Shown: positions 16,697-26,056 of the stretch, one piece after another
Numbering within the stretch: position 1 is the stretch's first letter
Layout of the letters: every line of letters starts with the position of its first letter
Assembly: GCF_029854195.1 (NCBI RefSeq)
Contig: NZ_CP122960.1
Location: 3,388,936 to 3,452,935 of the forward strand
DNA length: 64,000 bases
Source of the DNA: Amylibacter sp. IMCC11727
GTDB lineage: Bacteria > Pseudomonadota > Alphaproteobacteria > Rhodobacterales > Rhodobacteraceae
Reading direction: 5' to 3'
Program-made: the position numbers and the translations under genes
The notes under the pieces: model-generated
Databases searched by the model: none
Told to the model about the DNA's origin: nothing
The model's input: only the letters and a program-made list of their open reading frames with translations

Positions 16697-17620
16697 ATGG
16701 CAATAGTCGTAGACCAAACCTTTGATGGAAATTTTGATCCAGGAAACCCCCCAACGCTTCCAGCGGCGGTAACGGTTGTTCCAATTACAATTGATGATGT
16801 GAACGATGACGGGATTATCGACACTGCCAATGGCGATACTGTGAATGGCAGTCTTGTTACTCAGGTGTTCAATGGTGACACCGTTACAATTGGCGGCGTT
16901 ACGATTACAGGTGCAACGCTCTATACTGCGGATGGCGGTCGGTACTTCACCCCAACCGATGGCAGTATTCTATCTGATGGCACTGTGACGAATGTTGGTT
17001 TTGTAACAACGTCTACACAGCTTATGCTTGATGATTTTGCGCCAGCGTGTTTCGCCGAAGAAACGCTCATCGAAACAGCGCATGGGCCTAAGTCTGTGCA
17101 GAATTTAACCGTTGGGGATCTTATCCAAACCAAAGACAACGGGTATCAACCGCTGAAATGGATCGGAAAATCGGTCGTGGCGGGCACAGGTAAATTTGCG
17201 CCTGTTACATTTGCGCCCGGCGCAGTGGGCAACAGTGGCAAGCTGCGTGTCTCTCCGCAACATCGCATGCTTATTTCTGGTTGGAAATGCGAATTGATGT
17301 TCGCAGAATCTGAAATGCTCTGTGCTGCAAAACATCTGGTTGGATTTAATGATCGCATTTACACAGAACCCTGCGAAACGATCACTTACTATCACCTGAT
17401 GTTCGACCAGCATGAAATTGTGGTGTCCGAAGGCGCTTATTCTGAAAGTTTCTTCCTTGGCGGAGAAGTTGCCAAATCCAATCGCGAATCCTACCTCGAA
17501 ATTGCTGCACTCTTCCCAGAGCTTGTTGCTGACGGCTCATTGGACTGTGCACGTTATCCAGCACGCCCCTTCCTGAAAAAGCACGAAGCTGCCGCGCTGT
17601 TTGCGATTTCGTTTCATTAA
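16697..17620 (+). CDS. Hint-domain protein (Hedgehog/intein-like)
   Basis: A 307-residue protein. The N-terminal 110 residues are acidic, Thr/Asp/Gly rich and beta-like (ITIDDVNDDGIIDT). From Cys118 (ACFAEETLIETA) to about residue 260 it matches the bacterial Hint_2 domain, with SPQHRMLISG as the conserved histidine block. Such proteins are numerous in Rhodobacterales and often end type I secreted proteins. Self-cleavage at Cys118 is possible, but the family is mostly untested. It has its own 395-bp leader and a terminator behind it; it is probably unrelated to the transporter genes around it. Confidence 0.82.
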   Translation: MAIVVDQTFDGNFDPGNPPTLPAAVTVVPITIDDVNDDGIIDTANGDTVNGSLVTQVFNGDTVTIGGVTITGATLYTADGGRYFTPTDGSILSDGTVTNVGFVTTSTQLMLDDFAPACFAEETLIETAHGPKSVQNLTVGDLIQTKDNGYQPLKWIGKSVVAGTGKFAPVTFAPGAVGNSGKLRVSPQHRMLISGWKCELMFAESEMLCAAKHLVGFNDRIYTEPCETITYYHLMFDQHEIVVSEGAYSESFFLGGEVAKSNRESYLEIAALFPELVADGSLDCARYPARPFLKKHEAAALFAISFH

Positions 17621-17743
17621 CGAATCTTAACACCCGATCGTTCTCAACACACTTTCGGGTACAAAGTTGGCTAATTTGCTTTTTTCCCATCCGATCAAAG
17701 ATTAACCAACCTTAACACCCAAAATTAACCTTTCCCCCAAACA

Positions 17744-17770
17744 AAAAGGGCGCCCATCGGACGCCCTTTT
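17744..17770. terminator. Bidirectional rho-independent terminator
   Basis: A 12-bp stem with one mismatch (AAAAGGGCG arm against CGCCCTTTT) and a 3-base loop. It lies between the convergent Hint-domain and binding-protein genes and has a T-run on either strand, so it can serve both. Confidence 0.85.
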
Positions 17771-17789
17771 CACTCAATTTCAGCGGTCT

Positions 17790-18836
17790 TTAGAAGCCTG
17801 CTTTGATCTTCTCAAACTCAGCGATCATCTTCTCACGAAGCTGTTGATCCATCGGCTTTTGCGCCAGTACAGGAACGTCCACCGCACCCAGACCAGCACC
17901 ATCGAGCGCCTCTGCGCCCAGCACGTCCATCTGCGCTTGGTTGCCGTGGCCATAGCCCCATTCGCTCACGATATACGCGGATGATGACGGGTCCATCCAA
18001 GCGTTGAAAAAGTCGTAAACCTTGTCATCGCCATTTGGCCCGTCTTTCAAATCAACATAGCCACAGAACCATGTGGAAGACCCTTCTTTTGTTGACCGAT
18101 TGGCGGCAACTGGCACTTCTTCTGCTTGCAAGGTCACAGGTGTTTCGTTCCATGCCCAGGCCACAACAACTTCGCCTGATGTCATCAACTGACCCAGTTC
18201 CGCGCCATCCGCCCAATAGGCGCGCACGAACTGATGCGCCTCGCGCAGCCACGCGTTGGCCTTTTGGAAATCTTCCTCTGTGGCCTTGGACCAATCAGAC
18301 AGGCCCGTCGCCAAATACGCCAGCGCGTAGACGTCATCCACATTGTCTGGCAGGGAAATACGGCCTGCGTATTTAGGGTCTTTAAACACTTCGAGCGTAT
18401 TCATCTCTGCCACGTCCACCAAATCAGTGCGATAGGTTAACGCGGTGGAGCCCCAATCAGCAGGAAGCATGTAATACTCCCCATCAATTTTGAACGCTTC
18501 CTTCATGGTTTCGTTCACTTCGTTCCAACGGGTAATGCGGCTCGTGTCGAGCGGATCCAGAAGCCCAGCTTCATGCCACTTGGAAACAGATTGGCTACAC
18601 GGATGTGAAATGTCGGCTTTAAAGCCAGAGCGCAGTTTTTGGAACGCTTCTTCTTCTTCCCCAAAGAAGGCAAACGTCGGGGCTGCACCGTGCTTTTCGA
18701 TGTACTTCTGGAAAAATCCTTCGTCCTCATAGCCGGACCAATCGAACACGATCAGCTCTTCATCCGCAGCAAATGCAGATGTGGCAACGATGAAACCGGA
18801 CAGAACAGTCGTCGTTAATAGTTTGTTAATTTTCAT
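17790..18836 (-). CDS. Extracellular solute-binding protein, spermidine/putrescine type (PotD/PotF-like)
   Basis: A 348-residue periplasmic binding protein with a signal peptide (about residues 1-23, ending SAFA-ADE). The mature start ELIVFDWSGYED and the later LPADWGSTALTYR and YGHGN blocks are typical of the PotD/PotF fold. It is on the opposite strand from, and convergent with, the PotABC-like operon at 13490-16301, which lacks its own binding protein, so the two probably work together. Whether the ligand is a polyamine or a quaternary amine cannot be read from sequence. Confidence 0.9.
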   Translation of the reverse strand: MKINKLLTTTVLSGFIVATSAFAADEELIVFDWSGYEDEGFFQKYIEKHGAAPTFAFFGEEEEAFQKLRSGFKADISHPCSQSVSKWHEAGLLDPLDTSRITRWNEVNETMKEAFKIDGEYYMLPADWGSTALTYRTDLVDVAEMNTLEVFKDPKYAGRISLPDNVDDVYALAYLATGLSDWSKATEEDFQKANAWLREAHQFVRAYWADGAELGQLMTSGEVVVAWAWNETPVTLQAEEVPVAANRSTKEGSSTWFCGYVDLKDGPNGDDKVYDFFNAWMDPSSSAYIVSEWGYGHGNQAQMDVLGAEALDGAGLGAVDVPVLAQKPMDQQLREKMIAEFEKIKAGF

Positions 18837-18935
18837 GATATCTCCCTGATATTGCGTAAGTCTTTTCCCGCCACACCCACGCGAGTGGCCTTCAAAGAAG
18901 CTAGTCGAAGATTTTCCACACGTCTAGGGATTCGC

Positions 18936-19763
18936 TTAATTCTTTGCCAGCCGCGCCGTTTGGTTCGCCCGCACAAACGCCACGATGAAAATCGCGGTCA
19001 GGATCAAAATGATCGTCGGCGCAGGGGCGCTATCGATGTAAAAGCTGACATAGACACCCAAAAAACCAGACACCAGCGTCACGCACACGGCAATAACCAG
19101 CATCATGTCAAACCGCTTGGTCAGCAAATACGCAATGGCACCGGGTGCAATCAACAGGCCAATGGACAGGATAATCCCCACAGCCGACAGGGTTGCCACA
19201 ATGGTCAGGGAAATCATCGCCAGCATCCCATAATGCAACCATCCAACCCACAGGCCAACAGCCTGTGCTTGCACAGGATCAAACGAATGCAGCATAAAAT
19301 CCGCCCGTTTCGCAATCATCACCACCGCCACAAACGCCGCAATCAAACCCGCTGTCCACAGTTGATCTGGCCCGACGCCCAGCATGTTGCCAAACAGAAT
19401 ATGATCCAAATGCACGTCCGTTGTGACCTTGGTATACAGAACAATCCCAAGCCCAAACATGCCCGAAAACACGATCCCCATCACCGTATCCTGTTTCACG
19501 CGACTGTTTTCAGACAGGAATCCTGTTAACAACGCACAGATCATCCCCGCACAAAACGCCCCGATAATCAGCGGAATGTTGATCAGATACGCCACCACCA
19601 CACCTGGTAAAACCGCATGGCTGATCGCATCCCCCATCAGGGACCAGCCCTTCAAGACAAGGTAACAGGACAGCAAACTGGTGGGCACAGCCACAATCGC
19701 CATCATCAAAAACGCGTTGTTCATGAAAGCAAATTGAAACGGTTGCAGCAAAGTTTCAATCAT
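18936..19763 (-). CDS. sitD: Manganese/iron ABC transporter permease SitD
   Basis: A 275-residue permease of the ABC-3 metal family, with about eight hydrophobic segments and the conserved GWSLMGDAISHAVLPGV block. The ATG at 19763 overlaps the stop of sitC (ATGA); a longer frame to 19859 would intrude into sitC. It is last in the sitABCD operon read on the minus strand. With SitC it forms the membrane channel for Mn(II) or Fe(II) import. Confidence 0.92.
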   Translation of the reverse strand: MIETLLQPFQFAFMNNAFLMMAIVAVPTSLLSCYLVLKGWSLMGDAISHAVLPGVVVAYLINIPLIIGAFCAGMICALLTGFLSENSRVKQDTVMGIVFSGMFGLGIVLYTKVTTDVHLDHILFGNMLGVGPDQLWTAGLIAAFVAVVMIAKRADFMLHSFDPVQAQAVGLWVGWLHYGMLAMISLTIVATLSAVGIILSIGLLIAPGAIAYLLTKRFDMMLVIAVCVTLVSGFLGVYVSFYIDSAPAPTIILILTAIFIVAFVRANQTARLAKN

Positions 19764-20614
19764 CCGTTCAACGCCTCTGCCGCACGGCGTCTTGATGCCA
19801 AATACCCGTGTTTTGGGGCACAGAAAAACGCGACCAAAAAGATCAGCGTTTGCAAACACACAATCAAACCACCCGTAGCTCCATCCAAGAAAAAGCTCAG
19901 GTAAGCGCCGACAAAACTGGTGATGGAGCCAATCGCAACACTGACGATCAACAAGCGTGGAAACCGATCCGTCAGCAGATACGCTGTTGCACCGGGCGTC
20001 ACCACCATCGCAATCACCAAAAACGCCCCAACGGTTTGCAACGCCGCAACGCAGGACGCAGACAACAGTGTGAAAAACACCACCCGCAGCAGATCAGGTT
20101 TCAATCCAATGGACCGTGCGTGGTTTTCATCGAAAAACGTGACCATCAGGTCTTTCCACTTCACCAACAACACCGCCAACGTCACAAAACCAATGATGGC
20201 CAGCTGCCATTTATCTGATGGTGTGATCGCCAAAATATTGCCAAGCGTAATGGTCTGAACGCTCACAGACGTGGGCGACAGCGACACCATGAACAGGCCC
20301 AACCCGAAAAAGGATGTAAAGATCAGCCCGATAATCGTGTCTTCTTTCAGCCCAGATCGCTGGTTCAAAAACAGCATCGCACCCGCCGCCAATCCTCCCG
20401 CCACAAACGCACCAAGCGCAAAGGGCAAGCCGATCATATAGGCCCCTGCAACACCAGGCACAATCGAATGGCTCAGCGCATCACCGATCAACGACCAGCC
20501 CTTTAGCATCAGATAAGCAGACAAAAAGGCACACACCCCGCCAACCAGCGCGCTCACCCACATGGCATCGAACATGTAAGAATAGGTGAACGGCAGGAAC
20601 AGCGTTTCCATCAT
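19760..20614 (-). CDS. sitC: Manganese/iron ABC transporter permease SitC
   Basis: A 284-residue ABC-3 family permease, homologous to sitD with the matching [17 protein letters not shown] block and multiple membrane segments. Its ATG overlaps the sitB stop by 4 bp and its stop overlaps the sitD start, so translation is coupled. Two successive ATG codons open the frame; either may be used. It forms a heterodimer with SitD in the inner membrane. Confidence 0.92.
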   Translation of the reverse strand: MMETLFLPFTYSYMFDAMWVSALVGGVCAFLSAYLMLKGWSLIGDALSHSIVPGVAGAYMIGLPFALGAFVAGGLAAGAMLFLNQRSGLKEDTIIGLIFTSFFGLGLFMVSLSPTSVSVQTITLGNILAITPSDKWQLAIIGFVTLAVLLVKWKDLMVTFFDENHARSIGLKPDLLRVVFFTLLSASCVAALQTVGAFLVIAMVVTPGATAYLLTDRFPRLLIVSVAIGSITSFVGAYLSFFLDGATGGLIVCLQTLIFLVAFFCAPKHGYLASRRRAAEALNG

Positions 20615-21474
20615 TCCGCGTCTGCCTTTTTCGTCTTGTCGGTCTCATGGCCATAAACAACAAACGGACGTTCATCATCGGTGATCACGCGCACTTGGCG
20701 GCCATCATCGTCGTCATGCAAATCGGACCCACCCAACACGAAATGCCGCAGAACACCGCCAAAGGCGATCTCCAGATTTTCGTGGGTAAAGGTGTCTTCC
20801 GTCGGGCCATAGGCCAGAACCGTTTCTTTCACCAATACTGTGCGATCACAAAATTCGGGAACAGAACCAAGGTTATGGGTCGATACCAGCATAACGCGGC
20901 CTTCGTCCCGCATTTCACGCAGCAGGGCGACAATCGCGTCTTCGGTCTGCACATCCACGCCCGTAAACGGCTCATCCAGCAGGATCACTCGCCCCTCTTG
21001 CGCCAACGCCCGTGCAAGGAACACGCGCTTACGCTGGCCCCCTGATAATTCGCCAATCTGACGGTCGCGAAACTCCAGCATGTTGACCCGTAACAGCGAG
21101 CTTGTCACCGCATCACGATCAGCCTGTGATGGTCGCCGCAGAAAGCCCATATGGCCATAGCGCCCCATCATCACCACGTCCTCGACCAGAACGGGGAAGG
21201 TCCAATCTACCTCTTCTGATTGGGGGACATAGGCCACAATATTTTGCGCCAACGCTTGTTTCACGGGCATACCCAGTACCGAAATCTTGCCTTTGGCGGC
21301 GGGAACAAATCCCATGATCGCCTTAAACAGCGTCGATTTCCCTGCGCCATTCACCCCAACCAACGCGGTGATTGTACCTGTCGGAATCTCAAAACTCGCA
21401 TCGCGCAGCGCAGTGTGCCCGTTGCGATAGGTTACGGTCACATCCTGTGCTGTGATGCCAGCACCACCGCTCAC
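20611..21474 (-). CDS. sitB: Manganese/iron ABC transporter ATPase SitB
   Basis: A 287-residue ATP-binding subunit: Walker [10 protein letters not shown] (about residue 40), signature LSGGQRKR, and Walker [15 protein letters not shown]-terminal tail of about 50 residues after the ATPase core is acidic and includes a DLHDDDDGR stretch; its role is unclear. GTG start overlapping the sitA stop. It energises SitC/SitD. Confidence 0.92.
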   Translation of the reverse strand: MSGGAGITAQDVTVTYRNGHTALRDASFEIPTGTITALVGVNGAGKSTLFKAIMGFVPAAKGKISVLGMPVKQALAQNIVAYVPQSEEVDWTFPVLVEDVVMMGRYGHMGFLRRPSQADRDAVTSSLLRVNMLEFRDRQIGELSGGQRKRVFLARALAQEGRVILLDEPFTGVDVQTEDAIVALLREMRDEGRVMLVSTHNLGSVPEFCDRTVLVKETVLAYGPTEDTFTHENLEIAFGGVLRHFVLGGSDLHDDDDGRQVRVITDDERPFVVYGHETDKTKKADAE

Positions 21475-22364
21475 TTGGTAAGCCCTGCTGCAATGGTTTC
21501 CGACGTGACCCGCAGCAAATCAATGTAGGTCGGCACAGGGCCATCTGCTTCGGTCAGACTGTCCACATACAACACCCCGCCGTATGCTGCACCCGTTTCG
21601 CGCGCCACTTGTTTTGCAGGGGATTGGGACACTGTGCTTTCACAAAACACAGCGGGGATGTTGTTGTTCCGCACCCCATCAATCACCTTGCGCACCTGTT
21701 GTGGCGTGCCTTGTTGATCCGCATTCATCGGCCACAGATACAGTTCTTTCATCTCAAAATCACGGATCAGATAGCTAAACGCGCCCTCACAAGTCACCAG
21801 CCAACGGCGGTCTTCTGGCACTGCCAAAACAGCGGCTTTCAACGGCGCGATCGCATCCGTTATCTGCTGTTTATACGCCTCTGCATTCGCCTGATACGCA
21901 TCCGCATTGTCAGGGTCGTGCATCACAAACGCATCACGGATATTATCCACATAGATCAGCGCATTGGTCAGACCCATCCACGCATGGGGGTTCGGTTTGC
22001 CAAGATATTCGCCCTCAGAAATGCTCATCGGCTCGATACCATCGGTCAATGTCGCACTTGGCACATCTTTCAGATTGCGAAAGAACTGTTCAAACCACAG
22101 CTCCAGATTCAGCCCATTCCACAGGATCAAATCCGCATCTTGCGCCCGAATAATATCGCGTGGCGTTGGCTGATATCCATGAATTTCCGCACCCGCCTTT
22201 GTGATGCTTTCCACCACCGCCACGTTCCCAGCAACGTTGCTCGCCATGTCAGCAATCACAGTAAACGTTGTGACCGCCTTAAACTTCTCTGCCTGCACAG
22301 GGGCGGTGATTGCCATCAACGCCACTCCTAGAACGGCCAAAAAACCAGATTTTAACATTCTCAC
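21471..22364 (-). CDS. sitA: Manganese/iron-binding periplasmic protein SitA
   Basis: A 297-residue cluster A-I (ZnuA/SitA) binding protein with a signal peptide (residues 1 to about 25, ending PVQA). The metal ligands expected for the family are in place: His in IHGYQPTP, His in NPHAWMG, Glu in VTCEGAFSY, and Asp in YVDSLTE. The ELWFEQFF block is typical of SitA. The GTG at 22364 follows AAGGAA; an internal ATG at 22358 is the alternative. First gene of the operon, with a palindromic site just upstream that probably binds a Mur/Fur-type repressor. Confidence 0.93.
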   Translation of the reverse strand: MRMLKSGFLAVLGVALMAITAPVQAEKFKAVTTFTVIADMASNVAGNVAVVESITKAGAEIHGYQPTPRDIIRAQDADLILWNGLNLELWFEQFFRNLKDVPSATLTDGIEPMSISEGEYLGKPNPHAWMGLTNALIYVDNIRDAFVMHDPDNADAYQANAEAYKQQITDAIAPLKAAVLAVPEDRRWLVTCEGAFSYLIRDFEMKELYLWPMNADQQGTPQQVRKVIDGVRNNNIPAVFCESTVSQSPAKQVARETGAAYGGVLYVDSLTEADGPVPTYIDLLRVTSETIAAGLTK

Positions 22365-22391
22365 CGTACTTTCCTTAAGTCCGAGCTGTTA

Positions 22392-22416
22392 GTTGCATAT
22401 GAGAATTATTCGCAAC
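22392..22416. promoter_or_regulatory. Palindromic Mur/Fur-like operator upstream of sitA
   Basis: A 25-bp imperfect palindrome with outer arms GTTGC and GCAAC around an AT-rich centre (GAGAATTATTC). It lies 28 bp upstream of the sitA start, where a promoter should be. Manganese-uptake repressor Mur, the alphaproteobacterial Fur homologue, binds sites of this shape at sit promoters; assignment is by position and likeness. Confidence 0.65.
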
Positions 22417-22462
22417 TGTAAAGCAAACGCCAATCAATCCACCGTGACCAGCACGCAGGGAT

Positions 22463-23410
22463 CTAGCTTCGCCAGTCGAAAAATCCAGAGCCTGCTTCTG
22501 CCAACACTTTTTCGGCCATGGCACGGCCCGCATCGGCCCCATCGGCAATGGCAACTGTCACATCGTCAGAAACCGCCTCAGACCCATCGGGGCGCAACAC
22601 TTCACCACGCAAGCGCAGATTGGGGCCATCCAATTCAGCAAGCCCTGCAATTGGCGTTTCACAGGATCCATCAAGGGCCGCCAAAAACGCCCGTTCTGCC
22701 GCCAATCTTTGACCTGTTGGCACATCATGCACCGCGCCTAACATCTCTTGAACCCGCTCATCATCGATGCGCCGTTCAATTCCGATGGCCCCTTGGGCCA
22801 CAGCGGGCAGCATGTCATCGGTTTCAATGGGATGCAGCGGAACATTTGGAATTTGCATACGGTTCAACCCCGCCATGGCCAAAAACGTGGCCTCGGCAAC
22901 ACCGTCATCCAGCTTTTTCAAACGGGTCTGCATGTTGCCGCGAAATTCCACAACGTGCAGATCGGGGCGTCGCACCAACAATTGCGCACGGCGCCGCAGG
23001 CTGGATGTTCCAACAACTGCACCATCTGCCAAATCCGCCAACCCAGACACACGGGGTGAAATGAACGCATCACGCACATCTTCGCGCGGCAGATAGGTAT
23101 CCAGAATCAACCCATCGGGCTGGGCCACGGGCATGTCTTTCATCGAATGTACCGCGATATCAATGTCGCGGCGTAACAGCGCATCTTCGATCTCGCGCGT
23201 GAACAACCCTTTGCCGCCAATGTCTTTGAGCGGGCGATCCAACACCCGATCCCCTGTGGTTTTAATCACTACAATCTCAAACGCTTCAGGCATAAGAGCA
23301 AAGGCTTTGGCAAGCCGATCACGGGTTTCATACGCCTGTGCGAGCGCAAGCGGAGAGCCACGTGTTCCGATTTTTAAGGGCTGGTCTGGACTGGGCAAAT
23401 TCTGTGTCAT
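22463..23410 (-). CDS. hemC: Hydroxymethylbilane synthase (porphobilinogen deaminase)
   Basis: A 315-residue enzyme that polymerises four porphobilinogens to hydroxymethylbilane in tetrapyrrole synthesis, in the cytoplasm. Seen: GTRGSPLALAQA near the N-terminus, the KDIGGKGLFTREIE block, AHSMKDMP with the catalytic aspartate region, and the dipyrromethane-cofactor cysteine in LDGSCETPIAG (about residue 245). It is divergent from hemE across about 100 bp, which must hold both promoters. Confidence 0.95.
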   Translation of the reverse strand: MTQNLPSPDQPLKIGTRGSPLALAQAYETRDRLAKAFALMPEAFEIVVIKTTGDRVLDRPLKDIGGKGLFTREIEDALLRRDIDIAVHSMKDMPVAQPDGLILDTYLPREDVRDAFISPRVSGLADLADGAVVGTSSLRRRAQLLVRRPDLHVVEFRGNMQTRLKKLDDGVAEATFLAMAGLNRMQIPNVPLHPIETDDMLPAVAQGAIGIERRIDDERVQEMLGAVHDVPTGQRLAAERAFLAALDGSCETPIAGLAELDGPNLRLRGEVLRPDGSEAVSDDVTVAIADGADAGRAMAEKVLAEAGSGFFDWRS

Positions 23411-23512
23411 GGCCTGTTCCTAGCGTTCGAAACTCTGACTGACAACTCTTGTATCTCCGACCTTCGCTAAGGCATATTGCGCCCAACTCAGATCAGGAGC
23501 CTTTGCGCCATC

Positions 23513-24547
23513 ATGAAACCTCAAAAAACCATCCTGCGTGCCCTTGCGGGGGAAACTCTGCCGACCCCTCCGATTTGGATGATGCGCCAAGCAGGCCGCT
23601 ACTTGCCCGAATATCGCGCCACCCGAGCGCAGGCAGGGGATTTCTTGTCGCTGTGCTATAACTCAGAACTGGCAACCGAGGTGACATTGCAACCGATCCG
23701 CCGTTACGGATTTGATGCGGCAATTCTGTTTGCCGATATTCTGCTGGTCCCCCAAGCCTTGGGCGCGGACCTGTGGTTTGTCACGGGCGAAGGGCCACGC
23801 CTGTCCACCATCACAACGCAAAGCGAACTCGATGCGTTGAAACCCGCAGCCGACATTCACGACCACCTGAACCCGATCTACACCACCGTGAAAATGTTGT
23901 CCCAAGAACTGCCGTCTGACACCACACTTATTGGTTTTGCAGGCGCGCCGTGGACCGTGGCCACCTATATGATTGCGGGGCGTGGTACGCCCGATCAGGG
24001 ACCAGCCCACGCGCTTAAAGCGGAAAACCGAGCAGTGTTTGACGGGCTGATGACCCGCATCACCGAAGCCACAATCGCCTATCTTCAGATGCAGATTGAT
24101 GCAGGGGCCGAGGTGGTAAAACTGTTCGACAGCTGGGCAGGATCGCTGCTCGATCAGGACTTCATCGACTATTCCATCAAACCGATGCAACAGATTACCG
24201 CAGCGCTGAAAAAATCCCACCCAAACACGCCCGTTATCGCGTTTCCGCGTGGCGCAGGTGAACGGTATCAGGGGGCACACGCCGCCATTGGGTCCGCTTG
24301 TGTTGCGGTGGATGATGGCGTGGATGCTGCATGGGTGGCCCAAACCGTGCAACCCGATGGCTGTGTTCAGGGCAATCTGAAATCATCCCACATGGTCACA
24401 GGGGGCGATGCACTGGTTGCGGAAACCCGCCGCATTGTGGATGCGCTAAAAGGCGGGCCGCATATTTTCAACCTTGGACACGGCATTACACCAGACGGCG
24501 ATCCAGAAAATGTGCAGCTTATGATTGATACCGTGCGGGGTGGTTAA
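23513..24547 (+). CDS. hemE: Uroporphyrinogen decarboxylase
   Basis: A 344-residue decarboxylase that converts uroporphyrinogen III to coproporphyrinogen III. The signature [11 protein letters not shown] is near the N-terminus, and the ILFADILL block carries the catalytic aspartate. The ATG at 23513 gives the family N-terminus ([14 protein letters not shown]); an AGGAGC lies upstream. Its stop codon overlaps that of hemF on the other strand, so the two genes end on the same four bases. Confidence 0.95.
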   Translation: MKPQKTILRALAGETLPTPPIWMMRQAGRYLPEYRATRAQAGDFLSLCYNSELATEVTLQPIRRYGFDAAILFADILLVPQALGADLWFVTGEGPRLSTITTQSELDALKPAADIHDHLNPIYTTVKMLSQELPSDTTLIGFAGAPWTVATYMIAGRGTPDQGPAHALKAENRAVFDGLMTRITEATIAYLQMQIDAGAEVVKLFDSWAGSLLDQDFIDYSIKPMQQITAALKKSHPNTPVIAFPRGAGERYQGAHAAIGSACVAVDDGVDAAWVAQTVQPDGCVQGNLKSSHMVTGGDALVAETRRIVDALKGGPHIFNLGHGITPDGDPENVQLMIDTVRGG

Positions 24548-25425
24548 TACCACTTCGCCATAGGCGGCAGACTCATCAAAACCGCATTGGCGTCATGGCC
24601 TGTTTCCAGCCCAAACTTGGTCCCGCGATCATAGACAAGGTTGTACTCCGCATAAAGCCCGCGATGGCGCAGCTGCGTGTCTTTGTCCGCGTCATCCCAG
24701 TCTTGCGTCCGCCGTTTTTCAACCAACGGCACATAGGCAGGCAAAAACGCCGATCCCACATCTTTGGTCAGCTGGAAATCCGCCGCCCAATCCCCGGTGT
24801 TGCGATCATCAAAGAAAATACCACCAACCCCACGGGCACGATGGCGGTGCGGGATGTAAAAATACTCATCCGCCCAGGCCTTCAATTCCGCATAAAGCGT
24901 ATCGCCATGGGGATCACACGCGCCTTTCATGGCCGAATGAAAATGCGCGGTGTCCTCGTCGTATTCGATACAGGGGTTTAAATCCGCACCACCCCCAAAC
25001 CACCACGCATGGGGGGTCCAAAACATCCGCGTGTTCATATGAACCGCTGGCACATGGGGGTTTTGCATATGCGCCACAAGGCTAATACCCGACGCCCAAA
25101 ACCGTGGATCATCCTTAATACCAGGAATGCCTTTGCGCGCAGCCATGGCATTTTGCGCCCGCTCGCCAAGCGTGCCGTAAACAGTTGAAATATTTACACC
25201 GACTTTTTCAAACACGCGGCCACCGCGCATCACGCTCATCTCACCGCCGCCGGCATCGGACCCATCTTCGGTACTGCGTTTGGTTTTTGTCACCTCAAAC
25301 GCGCCCGCAGGCGTTTCACCGCCCTGCGCGGTTTCAATCCCAACGAATGCCGCGACAATCTCATCACGCAGGGATCGGAACCAATCCGCAGCTTGCGTTT
25401 TTTCGGTTTCAAAAATCTCGGTCAT
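24544..25425 (-). CDS. hemF: Oxygen-dependent coproporphyrinogen III oxidase
   Basis: A 293-residue aerobic coproporphyrinogen oxidase giving protoporphyrinogen IX. Characteristic blocks are [30 protein letters not shown] and [15 protein letters not shown]. The ATG at 25425 lies 4 bp beyond the idi stop on the same strand, so idi and hemF form an operon; a longer frame reaches into idi. The oxygen requirement fits an aerobic marine organism. Confidence 0.95.
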   Translation of the reverse strand: MTEIFETEKTQAADWFRSLRDEIVAAFVGIETAQGGETPAGAFEVTKTKRSTEDGSDAGGGEMSVMRGGRVFEKVGVNISTVYGTLGERAQNAMAARKGIPGIKDDPRFWASGISLVAHMQNPHVPAVHMNTRMFWTPHAWWFGGGADLNPCIEYDEDTAHFHSAMKGACDPHGDTLYAELKAWADEYFYIPHRHRARGVGGIFFDDRNTGDWAADFQLTKDVGSAFLPAYVPLVEKRRTQDWDDADKDTQLRHRGLYAEYNLVYDRGTKFGLETGHDANAVLMSLPPMAKWY

Positions 25426-25429
25426 GGGA

Positions 25430-25975
25430 TCAGAATCCTGTTTTCTTGGCAGCGCGATCAAAGATCATGCCCCTGTGTTTGGCAAGATAGATCGACAACC
25501 ACGGCGTATAGGTCGCAGGGTTTTGCGCCACATCCTGTACCAAATCATCCATGACAACCCAGCGTGTGGCCATCACCTCGTCTGGGTTCAGCGCCAATGG
25601 CAGGTCGTCCGTTGTGTCACAAACAAACACCTCCACCACCTCGTGTTCGATCAACCCGTTGCCCACGTCTGCGCGGTATTCCACCTGCCCGCGGTGTTGC
25701 GGTGACAGCCCCGTAATGCCCAGTTCTTCTTGCAATCGACGCACGGCGCATTCGGCGGCAGGTTCATCCCATTCAGGATGGGTGCAACAGGTGTTCGCCC
25801 ACAATCCAGGTGTATGATACTTGCCCAGCGCCCGCTGCTGGATCAACACCTGCTCCCCTGCCATCACAAAAACCGACACGGCCTTATGGCGCAGACCCTG
25901 TTGATGGGCCGCCAGCTTTTCAACGGGCTGCAATACGCCGTCGATCCATGCTGGGATCATAATGTCAGTGCTCAT
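25430..25975 (-). CDS. idi: Isopentenyl-diphosphate delta-isomerase (type I)
   Basis: A 181-residue Nudix-fold isomerase that interconverts isopentenyl and dimethylallyl diphosphate. The catalytic cysteine lies in NTCCTHP and the Nudix-like metal site in CAVRRLQEELGI, with the catalytic glutamate likely in EHEVVEVF. The ATG at 25975 with GGAGACACCG is preferred over a TTG five codons upstream. It shares an operon with hemF, joining isoprenoid supply with tetrapyrrole synthesis, an arrangement common in phototrophic relatives. Confidence 0.94.
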   Translation of the reverse strand: MSTDIMIPAWIDGVLQPVEKLAAHQQGLRHKAVSVFVMAGEQVLIQQRALGKYHTPGLWANTCCTHPEWDEPAAECAVRRLQEELGITGLSPQHRGQVEYRADVGNGLIEHEVVEVFVCDTTDDLPLALNPDEVMATRWVVMDDLVQDVAQNPATYTPWLSIYLAKHRGMIFDRAAKKTGF

Positions 25976-25991
25976 CGGTGTCTCCGCCAAT

Positions 25992-26010
25992 TGCGATGCG
26001 AATCATCGCA
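25992..26010. promoter_or_regulatory. Perfect palindrome directly upstream of idi
   Basis: TGCGATG, five bases, CATCGCA: a perfect 7-bp inverted repeat starting 17 bp ahead of the idi start codon. Position and symmetry suggest an operator for a dimeric repressor acting on idi-hemF. The cognate regulator is unknown. Confidence 0.5.
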
Positions 26011-26056
26011 TTTCCTTTCCAGAGCGATAATCTGCATTCACGCGGTCGCCAAGCAT

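Noticed and set aside
22393..23064. 223-residue plus-strand frame upstream of and over hemC
   Set aside because: It is antisense to hemC and includes the sitA operator; amino acid composition (many His, Gln, Pro) is that of a shadow frame.
23411..23512. Possible replication origin next to hemE, as in Caulobacter
   Set aside because: The hemC-hemE gap is only about 100 bp and holds no DnaA box or AT-rich repeat cluster; it is explained by two divergent promoters.
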